In this document: positions 26,612-35,102 of the stretch, piece after piece | Numbering within the stretch: position 1 is the first letter of the stretch | Layout of the letters: every line of letters starts with the position of its first letter | From: Methanolinea mesophila | GTDB lineage: Archaea; Halobacteriota; Methanomicrobia; Methanomicrobiales; Methanospirillaceae | DNA: 64,000 nt | Direction of reading: 5' to 3' | NCBI RefSeq assembly: GCF_017873855.1 | Contig: NZ_JAGGKR010000001.1 | Span: 744,001 to 808,000 of the forward strand | Notes under the pieces: generated by a model | Seen by the model: only the letters and a program-made list of their open reading frames with translations | What the model was told of the DNA's origin: nothing | Database searches by the model: none | Made by a program: the position numbers and the translations under genes

Positions 26612-28440
26612 GCCCCTCCGTGAGCGCCCTGGAAAAACCGACCCGGAAACCGGGTGCGGGGGCGATGAAATCCCTGGTCCGGGCGATGAAGTACCTGGGT
26701 CTCCGGAAGGGACGTCTCGTGGTGGTACTGCTGCTCTTCGCGGTCGGCACGGTCTCCTTCATCTTCCTCTCCATCCTGCTGGGTATCGCGGTCAACGCCC
26801 TCTCCGGCACAGTGGATCCCGCAAGGCTTTACAATGCGGTGATGGCGATGGTGGTGCTCTCCGTCGTCGCCTTTGTCACCTACTACCTTGGATATTGGCT
26901 CCTTGCCGGCGTGACCCAGGACGCCCTCTTCAGGCTCCGGCAGGACCTCTTCGAGCACATGCAGACCCTCTCGCTGCGGTTCTACGACCGACAGCCGATC
27001 GGGGAGCTGATGAGCCGGGTGACGAACGACATCGACGTGATCACTGCGTTCTACCAGCAGCCGCTCGGGACCCTGCTCATGGGGATATTCATGCTCATCA
27101 CCACCCTTGTCGCGATGTTCCTGATCCACCCCGGCCTGGCCCTCGTGGCATCCATCGCCATCCCCATGCTGATGGGGCTGGTCTGGCTCCTCGCAAGGGT
27201 GGCGGGACCTGCGTTCGCACTCCTCCAGGAGCGTCTCGCCGACCTGAACGGGCTGATGGAAGAAACGATCGCAGGGGAGCGGACGATTATCGCGTTCCGG
27301 CAGCAGGATCCCATGGCGGAGCGCCAGGGAATGGTCTCGGAGGAGGCACGCGAGGTAGGCACCAAGGCCCAGGTCCTCTCCCTGGTGATCAACCCTCTCA
27401 CCGTGCTGGTCACCAACCTGGACGTGGGGATCGTCGCCCTGGTAGGGTCGGTGATGATCATCAACGGCACCCTCACGGTGGGGGTCCTCACCACGTTCCT
27501 CTCCCTGACCCTGCTCTTCGTCCTCCCCATGGTCACCATATTTGCCAATTATAACTTCATCCTCTCCGCGGGGGTCAGCGCCCGGCGGATCTTCGCGATA
27601 ATGGACGAACAGGCGGACGTAGTGGACCGCCCCGGAGCAGTCCCCATCCCCGCGGTCGACGGGCACGTCGTCTTTTCGGACGTGGATTTCTCCTACGTCC
27701 CCGGGAGGCAGGTCCTGAAGAAGAACACCTTCGAAGCCCTCCCCGGCCAGATGATCGGGCTCTGCGGCCCCACGGGCGCGGGAAAGAGTACCATCATCAA
27801 CATTCTCACCCGGTACTACGACATCGACAGCGGAAAGATCGAGATCGACGGGCAGGACCTCTACGGGGTGACCCAGGACAGCCTCCGGAAACAGATCGGG
27901 GTGGTCCTCCAGGAGCCCTTCCTCTTCTCGGACACGGTTATGGCCAACCTGCGGTACGGCCGGGAGGCGGCCACCGACGAGGAATGTATCGCCACTGCGA
28001 AGGAGGCGAACTGCGACGAGTTCATCACCCGGCTGCCGCAGGGATACGAAACAGTTCTCACGGACGGGGGGAGCAACCTCTCCCAGGGCCAGCGCCAGCT
28101 GCTGACTATAGCCCGGGCTATGCTCGCAAATCCCCGGATCCTCATCCTCGACGAGGCGACGAGCAACGTGGACACGAGGACGGAGAAGAACATCCAGGAC
28201 GCACTCAGGAAACTGCAGGAAGGACGGACCAGCTTCGTGATCGCCCACCGGCTGAGCACCATCAAGAACGCCCACCAGATCCTGGTGATCAACAACGGCG
28301 AGATTGTAGAACGGGGGACGCATGAGAGCATGATGGCATCGAAAGGGTTCTATTACGACCTCTATATGAGCCAGTTCAAGGGGAGGATCGCGGATATCCT
28401 TCCCGGTGGAAGCGGAGGCGGGAAGGAGGAGAAACGATGA
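26608..28440 (+). CDS. ABC exporter half-transporter, catalytic ATP site
   Basis: Start ATG 26608 overlaps the partner's stop (ATGA). The frame is open far upstream but only as a shadow of the first gene. The 610-residue protein has a six-helix membrane domain and an ATPase with Walker A GPTGAGKST, signature LSQGQRQ, canonical Walker B LILDEATSNVD and H-loop VIAHRLST. It supplies the consensus catalytic residues of the heterodimer. The stop overlaps the ppk2-like start by 4 bp, so the kinase belongs to the same transcript. Confidence 0.94.
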   Translation: MSPSVSALEKPTRKPGAGAMKSLVRAMKYLGLRKGRLVVVLLLFAVGTVSFIFLSILLGIAVNALSGTVDPARLYNAVMAMVVLSVVAFVTYYLGYWLLAGVTQDALFRLRQDLFEHMQTLSLRFYDRQPIGELMSRVTNDIDVITAFYQQPLGTLLMGIFMLITTLVAMFLIHPGLALVASIAIPMLMGLVWLLARVAGPAFALLQERLADLNGLMEETIAGERTIIAFRQQDPMAERQGMVSEEAREVGTKAQVLSLVINPLTVLVTNLDVGIVALVGSVMIINGTLTVGVLTTFLSLTLLFVLPMVTIFANYNFILSAGVSARRIFAIMDEQADVVDRPGAVPIPAVDGHVVFSDVDFSYVPGRQVLKKNTFEALPGQMIGLCGPTGAGKSTIINILTRYYDIDSGKIEIDGQDLYGVTQDSLRKQIGVVLQEPFLFSDTVMANLRYGREAATDEECIATAKEANCDEFITRLPQGYETVLTDGGSNLSQGQRQLLTIARAMLANPRILILDEATSNVDTRTEKNIQDALRKLQEGRTSFVIAHRLSTIKNAHQILVINNGEIVERGTHESMMASKGFYYDLYMSQFKGRIADILPGGSGGGKEEKR

Positions 28441-29339
28441 TCAAGGATAAGATTCTCAAAAGACTCCGGGTGGTCCCGGGGAAAGGCGTGTCGCTGAAGA
28501 ATTTCGGGACCGGCTGGGCCCAGAACGATGAGTTGAAGGATGCGGGAAAGGAAGCGGTGAAAGAGCGGGCGGGGGAGATCCTCCAGGCGAACAGGGAGGC
28601 ACTTTCCGAGGCACAGGAGCTCCTCTGGGCGAGCGACTCCCATTCGGTGCTGATCGTGCTCCAGGGGATGGACACCGCCGGGAAAGACGGCACCATCCGG
28701 CACGTGATGTCCGGGGTGAACCCCCAGGGGTGCAGGGTATACTCGTTCGGCGTCCCCACCGCAGACGAACTGGACCACGATTATTTCTGGCGTTATATCC
28801 TGAAACTCCCCGCGAAAGGGGAGATCGGCATCTTCAACCGGTCGTACTACGAGGAGGTGCTGGTGGTCAGGGTTCACCCCGAACTGCTGGACAAACAGCG
28901 GCTTCCGCCCGGAAAACGGGGAAAGAAATTCTGGGAGACCCGGTACCGGGACATCAACGAGTTCGAACGTCACCTGGCCGCGAGCGGGACCCTTATCCTG
29001 AAGTTCTTCCTCCACATCTCGAAGGACGAGCAGAAGAAACGGCTTCTTGAGCGGTTGGAGAACGAAGAGAAGTACTGGAAGTTCTCGCTCGCCGACCTCG
29101 CAGAACGCCGCTACTGGGACGAGTACCAGGATGCCTACGAAAAGATGCTCGAGAACACCAGCACGGAACATGCCCCCTGGTACGTCATCCCTGCGGACTA
29201 CAAGTGGGCGGCCCGGGCACTGGTTGCCGACGTCATCACGACCAGGATACAGTCGCTCGACCTCCATTACCCTGCGGTCACCCCCCAGCAGATGGAAGAA
29301 ATACGGCGGGCACGGGAAATTTTGAGAGAAGAGGAATAA
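28437..29339 (+). CDS. PPK2-family polyphosphate:nucleotide phosphotransferase
   Basis: This 300-residue protein has the PPK2 P-loop GMDTAGKDGTIRHV (about 78-91), the Walker B-like segment IFNRSYYEEVLVVRVHPE and a lid rich in Arg and Lys (FLHISKDEQKKRL). PPK2 enzymes transfer phosphate from polyphosphate to nucleoside mono- or diphosphates, or the reverse. A single domain of this length and sequence is usual for the short PPK2 class. It is translationally coupled to the ABC exporter, an unusual partner; a role in supplying nucleotide during energy stress is only a guess. Confidence 0.92.
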   Translation: MIKDKILKRLRVVPGKGVSLKNFGTGWAQNDELKDAGKEAVKERAGEILQANREALSEAQELLWASDSHSVLIVLQGMDTAGKDGTIRHVMSGVNPQGCRVYSFGVPTADELDHDYFWRYILKLPAKGEIGIFNRSYYEEVLVVRVHPELLDKQRLPPGKRGKKFWETRYRDINEFERHLAASGTLILKFFLHISKDEQKKRLLERLENEEKYWKFSLADLAERRYWDEYQDAYEKMLENTSTEHAPWYVIPADYKWAARALVADVITTRIQSLDLHYPAVTPQQMEEIRRAREILREEE

Positions 29340-29342
29340 TAC

Positions 29343-29358
29343 CTCTTTTTCTTTTTAT
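29343..29358 (+). terminator. Pyrimidine-rich terminator of the exporter-ppk2 operon
   Basis: Two T runs (CTTTTTC and TTTTT) follow the stop within 20 bp. Confidence 0.55.
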
Positions 29359-29490
29359 GGAGTGTTCCATATCGGAGCGGATCGCCGTCGCGTGTCCCGG
29401 ACCAGATTATTCATTCCTCCACATGCCCGGTCCACGGCTATGTCGTGGGCGGGTCAGGTAAGATCGCCATTTGCTATCAAATTCCGAAGG

Positions 29491-29540
29491 CTCCCAGGGG
29501 CTCCGCCTCTGCCGCAGTCGCGGACCCCAAACGTGATAAA
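29491..29540 (+). repeat. Dispersed GC-hairpin repeat, copy 1
   Basis: This copy has the consensus (GACG)CTCCCAGGGGCTCCGCC, a GCCGC/GCGG hairpin, then CCCCAAACGTGATA. It matches copies at 29661-29713 and 51416-51465. Confidence 0.65.
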
Positions 29541-29660
29541 CTTCTCCGATGGTGGGGGATAATTCTGGCTTTCTCTAATTGGTTCATTCATACACATGCC
29601 CGGTCAACGACTATCCCGTGGGGGGCCAGGGGGGCTCGCCCCCCGTCATCAATGATTTCA

Positions 29661-29713
29661 GACGCTCCCAGGGGCTCCACCCCTGCCGCTGTGGCGGACC
29701 CCAAACGGGATAG
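29661..29713 (+). repeat. Dispersed GC-hairpin repeat, copy 2
   Basis: This is the fullest copy: GACGCTCCCAGGGG, an internal GGGGC/GCCCC-type stem, GCCGC, then CCCCAAACGGGATAG. It is part of the tandem unit above, and the same block occurs alone at 51416. Confidence 0.65.
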
Positions 29714-30085
29714 ACCGTTCTCCGATGAATGGGGATAATTCTGGCTTTCCTGCCTAATTGGTCATTAGTATTCATTCCTGGTCCTCAACTTTCCCGTGGG
29801 GGGTCAGGGGGGCCGCCCCGTCGGATACTCCCCGAATGGGCACAGATATGTGATGAGGAGTCAGATTTTACCCACGGATTGCCCATACTCCTACTCATTC
29901 CACCACCGTCTCCGTGCGGGTCAGGGGAGCTCGCCCCCCGTCTGGTTGTAATTTTACAGGAAATACTCCTGCAGCATCCTGAATTCAACAAAAAAGAATA
30001 CCCGATTTCCAACTTATCTGTCCGGTATCCTGAACCCTCTCTCCTTAACGCAATTCCTTTCCCGGAAGAGATCACACATTCCTTA

Positions 30086-30562
30086 ATGGCATTCGAGTGC
30101 AGGCAGTGCGGGACCTGCTGCATGTTCCTTGGAGACTACATCCGGATCGAGGAGCAGCGCGCACCCTACGAGTTCCTCGCAGAATGCGTCTCTACCGGGA
30201 CGCAGTTCATCGCACGGGTGGACCGGGACAAGCGTGCCCTCTTCGATGACCATGAATGGTCGGATGACCTGCACCCCTCGGCCTGCCCGTTCCTCCGCCC
30301 CGCGGGCGACGGCAGGATCGTGTGCACCATCCATGAATGCAGCCCGGTACAGTGCGGGGCCTACCGGTGTGTGATTATGCGAATCTTCACCAGGGACGGC
30401 AGGGAAGCCGGGAGGATCACCGGTACCAGGGCCCTGCTCTCGGAGGATACGGATCTGAATGCAATCTGGGAGGCGGGTCGCGGGAGCATCCGGTTCTTTG
30501 ACGACGACGTGGAAACGCAAATCGCCTGTTTCCTCCGGTCGAAAGGTTACCGCGTGGATTAG
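30086..30562 (+). CDS. YkgJ-type cysteine-cluster protein
   Basis: I chose ATG 30086 because the open frame upstream runs through repeat DNA and the family begins near the first cysteines. The 158-residue protein starts with CRQCGTCC (Cys 5, 8, 11, 12), followed by CPFL, then CTIHECSPVQC and a further Cys near the end, the CxxCxxCC pattern of the YkgJ/UPF0153 zinc- or iron-sulfur-binding family. The biochemical function of this family is not established. It has no operon partners on either side. Confidence 0.82.
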   Translation: MAFECRQCGTCCMFLGDYIRIEEQRAPYEFLAECVSTGTQFIARVDRDKRALFDDHEWSDDLHPSACPFLRPAGDGRIVCTIHECSPVQCGAYRCVIMRIFTRDGREAGRITGTRALLSEDTDLNAIWEAGRGSIRFFDDDVETQIACFLRSKGYRVD

Positions 30563-30855
30563 CGATTTCATAATTCTCTGTTCCGGTGCCGTGATTATCG
30601 CGACTAAAATAACAGGATTCTAGTACGAGTACAACCCAATAGTTGTAATTCGGTGCACTCCACGGTTCACTGAAGCAGTAATCATCGGAATGCATCGGAA
30701 CAGGGCTTTTTCACTTCAGGGCCCCCTATGGGGGATTCGTGATGTCCAGGGCCGGATCCGCTCCCGGAGGTCCGGGGAGATCCCCCGATCGGACCGCCGC
30801 ATATCCCGTGATCCACTCACACTCACAACCTGACAATCGCATCCAAGAGGATACT

Positions 30856-31446
30856 ATGGAACATCTGGCTGAATCTAGCAGGAACAACATCTTTCTCGTG
30901 GACGGGACTGCCAACCCGGCCCCGCTCGGCCTCTGTGCGTTCGGGATGACGACGCTCCTGCTCTCGCTGCACAACGCGGGGATCATCGCGCTCGGAAGCC
31001 CTATCCTTGCAATGGCCATCTTTTACGGGGGACTTGCACAGGCGATCGCCGGCTTCATGGAATGGAAGAAGAACAACACCTTCGGGTTCGTCACGTTCGG
31101 GAGTTTCGGGTTTTTCTGGATCTCCTTTGCGACCATCCTGATCCTCCCCGCCCTCGGGCTGATAAAAGCGCCCGGACCGGTGGAACTCGCTGCATTCCTC
31201 GCTGTATGGGGACTGTTCGCCCTGGGCCTCTTCGTCTGCACCCTGCGGATGCACAAGGTGCTCCAGGTGACCCTCCTCTTCGTGGTGCTCCTCGTGGTCG
31301 CACTGGTCGCCGCGGAACTCACCGGGATCAAGGCGGTCCTCACCCTTGGCGGGGTCCTGGGACTTATCGCCGGAGGGCTCGCATTCTACATCGGCATGGG
31401 CCAGGTGATCAACGAGGTGTACGGGAGAAAAGTGTTCCCGGTATGA
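30856..31446 (+). CDS. Acetate transporter of the SatP/GPR1-FUN34-YaaH family
   Basis: Start ATG 30856 has AAGAGG upstream; earlier in-frame ATGs lie in non-coding-looking sequence. The 196-residue protein carries the family motif NPAPLGL near residue 20 and six hydrophobic segments, with GGLAQAIAGFMEW and FGFFWISF matching this family. It moves acetate or succinate with protons. The acetyl-CoA synthetase at 55857 could use imported acetate as a carbon source, as in hydrogen- or formate-using methanogens that require acetate. The gene is monocistronic, with a T-rich terminator at 31464-31470. Confidence 0.92.
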   Translation: MEHLAESSRNNIFLVDGTANPAPLGLCAFGMTTLLLSLHNAGIIALGSPILAMAIFYGGLAQAIAGFMEWKKNNTFGFVTFGSFGFFWISFATILILPALGLIKAPGPVELAAFLAVWGLFALGLFVCTLRMHKVLQVTLLFVVLLVVALVAAELTGIKAVLTLGGVLGLIAGGLAFYIGMGQVINEVYGRKVFPV

Positions 31447-31807
31447 ACATAAACAAAAAAAATCTTTTTTAGGATTATTCTTCATTGCGTGTCGTTAATT
31501 CCTCTGGCTCCCGGAGGTTCGTCCGTTTACAATACGGAGCGTTTCCCCTGCTCAGTTGGAACTTTTCGCAGGAATCGCAGTCCCCGTACCGCGAACACTG
31601 CAGGTTCAGGCAGGGACAGTCTTCACGGTTGTTGTCCGGCATCCCAGCTACATCGGGGTCCCGGGCCTTAATGGTGGGTATCGATCACCCCGGAGCGTAT
31701 GAGAAAATTCTGACCGCAGATTCCTCCCATATTCGCCCGGGGCTCTCCGCGTCGGACGCACGACACTGCATCCGGGATCGGTCCCGGCCTGTAACTCCCC
31801 GCGTGAA
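31447..31807. other. Intergenic region with terminator only
   Basis: After a T-rich terminator (TCTTTTTT at 31463-31470) I see no ribosome site followed by a convincing frame. The open frames are antisense or of random composition. The two flanking genes converge here. Confidence 0.5.
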
Positions 31808-32461
31808 TCAGAGCGTAACCGTCTCCCCCGGTTTCAGCACCTTCACCTTAATATCAGTGGTCCGTTCCACCGCCCTTCTGAACGCTTCGGGATCCTGGTC
31901 GATTATAGGCCAGGTGCCGTAGTGGACCGGTATTACAAGAGGCGCCCCCACGAAACGGGCCGCGATCATGGCCTCTTCGGGACCCATGGTATACCTGCCC
32001 CCTATAGGCAGGAGTGCGACATCCGGGTGGTAGAGTTCCCCGATAAGCTGCATGTCGGAGAACAGTGCCGTATCTCCCGCATGATACACGGTTGTGCCGT
32101 CCATCCTGATGACAAGCCCTGCCGCTGCTCCTCCGGAGTATCCCGGTCCCGCTTCCTCGAGCCAGTTGGAGTGCACCGCAGGGGTCATGGTGAATTTCAC
32201 CCCCGAGACGGTTATCGAACCGCCCAGGTTCATCGCTTCGGCGGGAAGTCCCTTCCCCTTCAGGTACTTCGCCACCTCGTTGATGGCGATGGTCGGTTTT
32301 GCGAGTTCCGTGGTCATACCCATGTGGTCGGCATGCCCGTGGGTTAGAGCCACCAGGTCAGGCGATTCGGGAACCTTCCCTTCGGGAATAAAGGGGTCAA
32401 TCAGTATGGTTTTCGACCCGCGGAGAAGGACACACGAATGTCCCAGCCATGTCAGATCCAT
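31808..32461 (-). CDS. UPF0173-type metal-dependent hydrolase
   Basis: This 217-residue metallo-beta-lactamase-fold protein begins MDLTWLGHSCVLL and has the metal-binding motif THGHADHMG (about residues 39-47). Downstream ligands are in YHAGDTAL and IPVHYGTWP. This pattern defines the UPF0173/YtkL-like group of small MBL hydrolases; substrates are unknown for most members. It is monocistronic on the minus strand. Confidence 0.9.
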   Translation of the reverse strand: MDLTWLGHSCVLLRGSKTILIDPFIPEGKVPESPDLVALTHGHADHMGMTTELAKPTIAINEVAKYLKGKGLPAEAMNLGGSITVSGVKFTMTPAVHSNWLEEAGPGYSGGAAAGLVIRMDGTTVYHAGDTALFSDMQLIGELYHPDVALLPIGGRYTMGPEEAMIAARFVGAPLVIPVHYGTWPIIDQDPEAFRRAVERTTDIKVKVLKPGETVTL

Positions 32462-32531
32462 GCATGCGGGTAGGCACCCATGAGTGATAAATTGCCCGTT
32501 GGGCTGGTAAAAAAGTATTTCCCCGCCGCCT

Positions 32532-33140
32532 TCAGGCGACGTCGATCATCTCGGCTTCGGTGATGTCGATGGACTCGCCGAGGCTGTCGCGGGTTGCACT
32601 GCGGGTGAGCTGTTCGGAGAGGTCGCGGTCCTCCATTACGTCCTTGATCCGTTCAAGGTAGATGTCGATGGTGGTGTCCTCGGCCTGCTCGATGACATGC
32701 CGGTACTCCCGGAGCGTTGACGGGCTCACACCCAGCTCCTCGCTTACCTCTTTCATGGTCTTTCCCGAGTCCAGGAGGTCTTCCATCTGTTCGCGATCGA
32801 AGGGCATCTTCCAGTCAAGGTCGCGGAAGAGTTTCAACCGGACACGCGCCCGGGCGACGGTCTTGGAGAGCTTCTCGTCCCCCAGTTCGCGGGCGATCTC
32901 GGTATCGTTCTTCCCGGCGTAGTAGAGGCTCACCAGCTTTGCGAGCTGGATGGGTTTCAGCTTGGTCTTGAAGAAGCCCTGGTCGAGGATCTCCCGCATT
33001 ACCAACGCGATCTCCCGCTCTACCGCGTCCCTGTCTCTCAACGTCCCGTGGATCTTCGTCATGGGCTCTACTATCTTGGTCTTGCCCGAGATATTGGTAA
33101 AGAGCTCCAGAAGGTGCGTTTTTCTCTTATCGTCCTGCAT
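32532..33140 (-). CDS. HTH DNA-binding protein, putative regulator
   Basis: This 202-residue, highly charged protein appears to hold two helix-turn-helix-like segments: about residues 65-105 (YYAGKNDTEIARELGDEKLS) and about 122-150 (SGKTMKEVSEELGVSPSTLR). The N-terminus is rich in Lys and Thr, and the C-terminus is acidic. It reads as a cytoplasmic DNA-binding regulator conserved in methanogens, but I cannot name a family or target. It is divergent from glyS across 240 bp. A TATA-like CTTATATAC sits about 40-45 bp upstream of its start. Confidence 0.7.
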   Translation of the reverse strand: MQDDKRKTHLLELFTNISGKTKIVEPMTKIHGTLRDRDAVEREIALVMREILDQGFFKTKLKPIQLAKLVSLYYAGKNDTEIARELGDEKLSKTVARARVRLKLFRDLDWKMPFDREQMEDLLDSGKTMKEVSEELGVSPSTLREYRHVIEQAEDTTIDIYLERIKDVMEDRDLSEQLTRSATRDSLGESIDITEAEMIDVA

Positions 33141-33380
33141 GAAACCTCACTAAGGTTACCGTTATAGATCCCGCCAATTGTATATAAGGTTATTGTTCTT
33201 TCCATTCGTTTCCGGCGGTCAAATTCTCCAAACAGGTCAATTCCGGGGCCTGTTTTTTCCTTCTCGCGCAAGGTATGATATCACCTCCGTGAGCGGCGTG
33301 GATCCCTGTACCGGCCCCATATATGATACACCTTTTTGTCCCACCCCGCTGACACTTATAAACCGACACAGGTGTCCGTC
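33141..33380. promoter_or_regulatory. Divergent promoter region, HTH gene and glyS
   Basis: Minus-strand TATA CTTATATAC (33178-33186) serves the HTH gene. Plus-strand TTATAAA at 33356-33362 is only about 20-25 bp before the glyS ATG, so the glyS transcript is probably leaderless or nearly so. No ribosome site precedes that ATG. Confidence 0.6.
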
Positions 33381-35096
33381 ATGAGCGATGTATACGATAA
33401 AATAATGGACCTGGCAAAACGGCGGGGATTTATCTGGCCCACCTCCGAGTGTTACGGTTCGGTGGCCGGGTTCATCGATTACGGCCCCCTGGGCTCGATG
33501 ATGAAACGAAAGATCGAGAACATCTGGCGGCACTTCTACGTGGTCCAGGAAGGGTACTACGAGATCGAGTGCCCCACGATCGGGCAGGAGGACATATTCA
33601 TCGCCTCCGGTCATGTCAAGGGGTTCTCCGATAAGATGTGCCAGTGCCCGTCCTGCAAGGAATACCTCAGGGCTGACCACGTGGCCGAAGGGCAGAACAT
33701 CGCCGGGGCCTCCGCGATGAGCGCCGAACAGCTCTCCGAGGTGCTCTGCAAGCTCTGCTGTCCGGCCTGCGGTGAAGAACTCGGAAAGGTGGAGGTATTC
33801 AACTTCAACCTCATGTTCGCCACGACCATCGGTCCGGGGTCCCAACGGACCGGATACCTCCGCCCGGAGACCGCACAGGGAATGTTCACCGATTTCTCAC
33901 GACTGCTCCGGTTCTACCGGGACAAACTTCCCTTCGGAGCGGTGCAGATCGGGAAGTCCTACAGGAACGAGATCTCTCCCCGGCAGGGCATGATCCGGCT
34001 GCGGGAGTTTACCCAGGCGGAAGCGGAGATCTTCGTCCATCCCTCCGAGAAGACCCACCCCATGTTCTCCCGGTACGCCGATTACAAAATCCCGCTGCTG
34101 GGGATCGCGCAGCAACTGGGGAACACGGACCCCCTGACCGTGACAATGCGGGAAGCGGTCGACCTCGGCCTCGTCGCCAACGAATACGTCGCGTACTATC
34201 TCGCGCTCACCCACCAGATCCTGACCACTATCGGGGTGAAGCCGGAACGGATGCGGTTCCGCCAGCACCTCTGCGAAGAACGCGCCCATTATGCAGAGGA
34301 CTGCTGGGACGCGGAGATCTTCTCCGACCGGTTCGGGTGGGTGGAAACGGTCGGGATCGCCGACCGGACGGACTACGACCTCCGGGCCCACGAACGGCAG
34401 AGCGGCCAGCGCTTCGCCGTGTTCCTCCAGTACCAGACCCCGAGAAAAGTCAGGCAGGTCAGGGTAATTCCCGATATGGCCGCACTCGGCCCACGGTTCC
34501 GCGGGAAGGCGAAAGCCGTGGCAGACGCCCTGTGTGCCTGTGCCCCCGGTCCCGGAGGAGTGACCATCACCCTTGACGGGGAAGAGATCGAGGTTCCCGC
34601 AGCACTCTACCAGGTCAGGGAAGAAGAGGTCGAGGTCCCCGGCGAGGAGGTCACCCCCCACGTGATCGAGCCCAGCTACGGGATCGACCGGATGATCTAC
34701 GGGGTGCTCGAATCCTCCTATGACGAGGAGCTGGTTGACGGGGAGGAACGGAAAGTGCTCCGGTTCCCCCCGCAGATCGCGCCCGTGCAGGTTGCGGTCT
34801 TCCCCCTGATGGCCAGGGACGGCCTCCCCGAGATCGCGGCGGAGATCAGCGAGCAGATACGGCAGAGGGGAATTCTCGCGGAATACGATGATTCCGGGGC
34901 CATCGGGCGGCGGTACCGCAGGCAGGACGAGATCGGGACCCCGTTCGCCATCACGGTGGACTACGATTCGAAGGACGACGCCTCCGTCACCCTTCGGGAC
35001 AGGGACAGCATGCGCCAGGTGCGGGTCCCTATCGAAGGGATCGCCGACAGGATGCGGGGCCTGGTGGAGGGACGTATCTCCTTCTCCGAACTCTAA
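33381..35096 (+). CDS. glyS: Glycyl-tRNA synthetase
   Basis: This 571-residue class II synthetase charges tRNA-Gly. It starts MSDVYDKIMDLAKRRGF and continues with PTSECYGSVAGFIDYGP, typical of the archaeal/eukaryotic alpha2-type enzyme. Visible class II motifs include motif 2 (SYRNEISPRQGMIRLREF) and motif 3 (PSYGIDRMIYGVL). A CPSC/CCPAC cysteine set near residues 89-150 suggests a zinc-binding insertion. The C-terminal anticodon-binding domain (QVAVFPLMARDGLP) is complete. ATG 33381 is preferred over the upstream 33336 start because of the TATA box position. It lies 6 bp before hef. Confidence 0.96.
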   Translation: MSDVYDKIMDLAKRRGFIWPTSECYGSVAGFIDYGPLGSMMKRKIENIWRHFYVVQEGYYEIECPTIGQEDIFIASGHVKGFSDKMCQCPSCKEYLRADHVAEGQNIAGASAMSAEQLSEVLCKLCCPACGEELGKVEVFNFNLMFATTIGPGSQRTGYLRPETAQGMFTDFSRLLRFYRDKLPFGAVQIGKSYRNEISPRQGMIRLREFTQAEAEIFVHPSEKTHPMFSRYADYKIPLLGIAQQLGNTDPLTVTMREAVDLGLVANEYVAYYLALTHQILTTIGVKPERMRFRQHLCEERAHYAEDCWDAEIFSDRFGWVETVGIADRTDYDLRAHERQSGQRFAVFLQYQTPRKVRQVRVIPDMAALGPRFRGKAKAVADALCACAPGPGGVTITLDGEEIEVPAALYQVREEEVEVPGEEVTPHVIEPSYGIDRMIYGVLESSYDEELVDGEERKVLRFPPQIAPVQVAVFPLMARDGLPEIAAEISEQIRQRGILAEYDDSGAIGRRYRRQDEIGTPFAITVDYDSKDDASVTLRDRDSMRQVRVPIEGIADRMRGLVEGRISFSEL

Positions 35097-35102
35097 CCCT
35101 CC

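Larger units (their letters stand above)
29395..29925. repeat. Degenerate tandem repeat, about 174 bp per unit
   Basis: The gene-free stretch 29340-30085 is built from diverged copies of one unit. CCCCAAACG is at 29525 and 29699, CTCCCAGGGGCTCC at 29491 and 29665, and TCTCCGATG and GGGGATAATTCTGGCTTTC recur with the same 174-bp spacing. A CATGCCCGGTC-like start followed by CCGTGGGGGGTCAGG recurs near 29420, 29597, 29785 and, weakly, 29905. Open frames through it exist only because the repeat lacks stops. I find no gene in it. Confidence 0.75.

Noticed and set aside
29395-29925. Tandem repeats as a possible CRISPR array
   Set aside because: Units are about 174 bp and diverged, with no short constant repeat and no unique spacers of 30-40 bp; no cas genes are nearby.
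29729-30085. N-terminal extension of the cysteine-cluster protein
   Set aside because: It reads through repeat DNA, and the family begins at the CxxCxxCC motif.
31485-31922. 145-codon plus-strand frame
   Set aside because: It runs into the antisense of the UPF0173 gene and has no ribosome site or domain.
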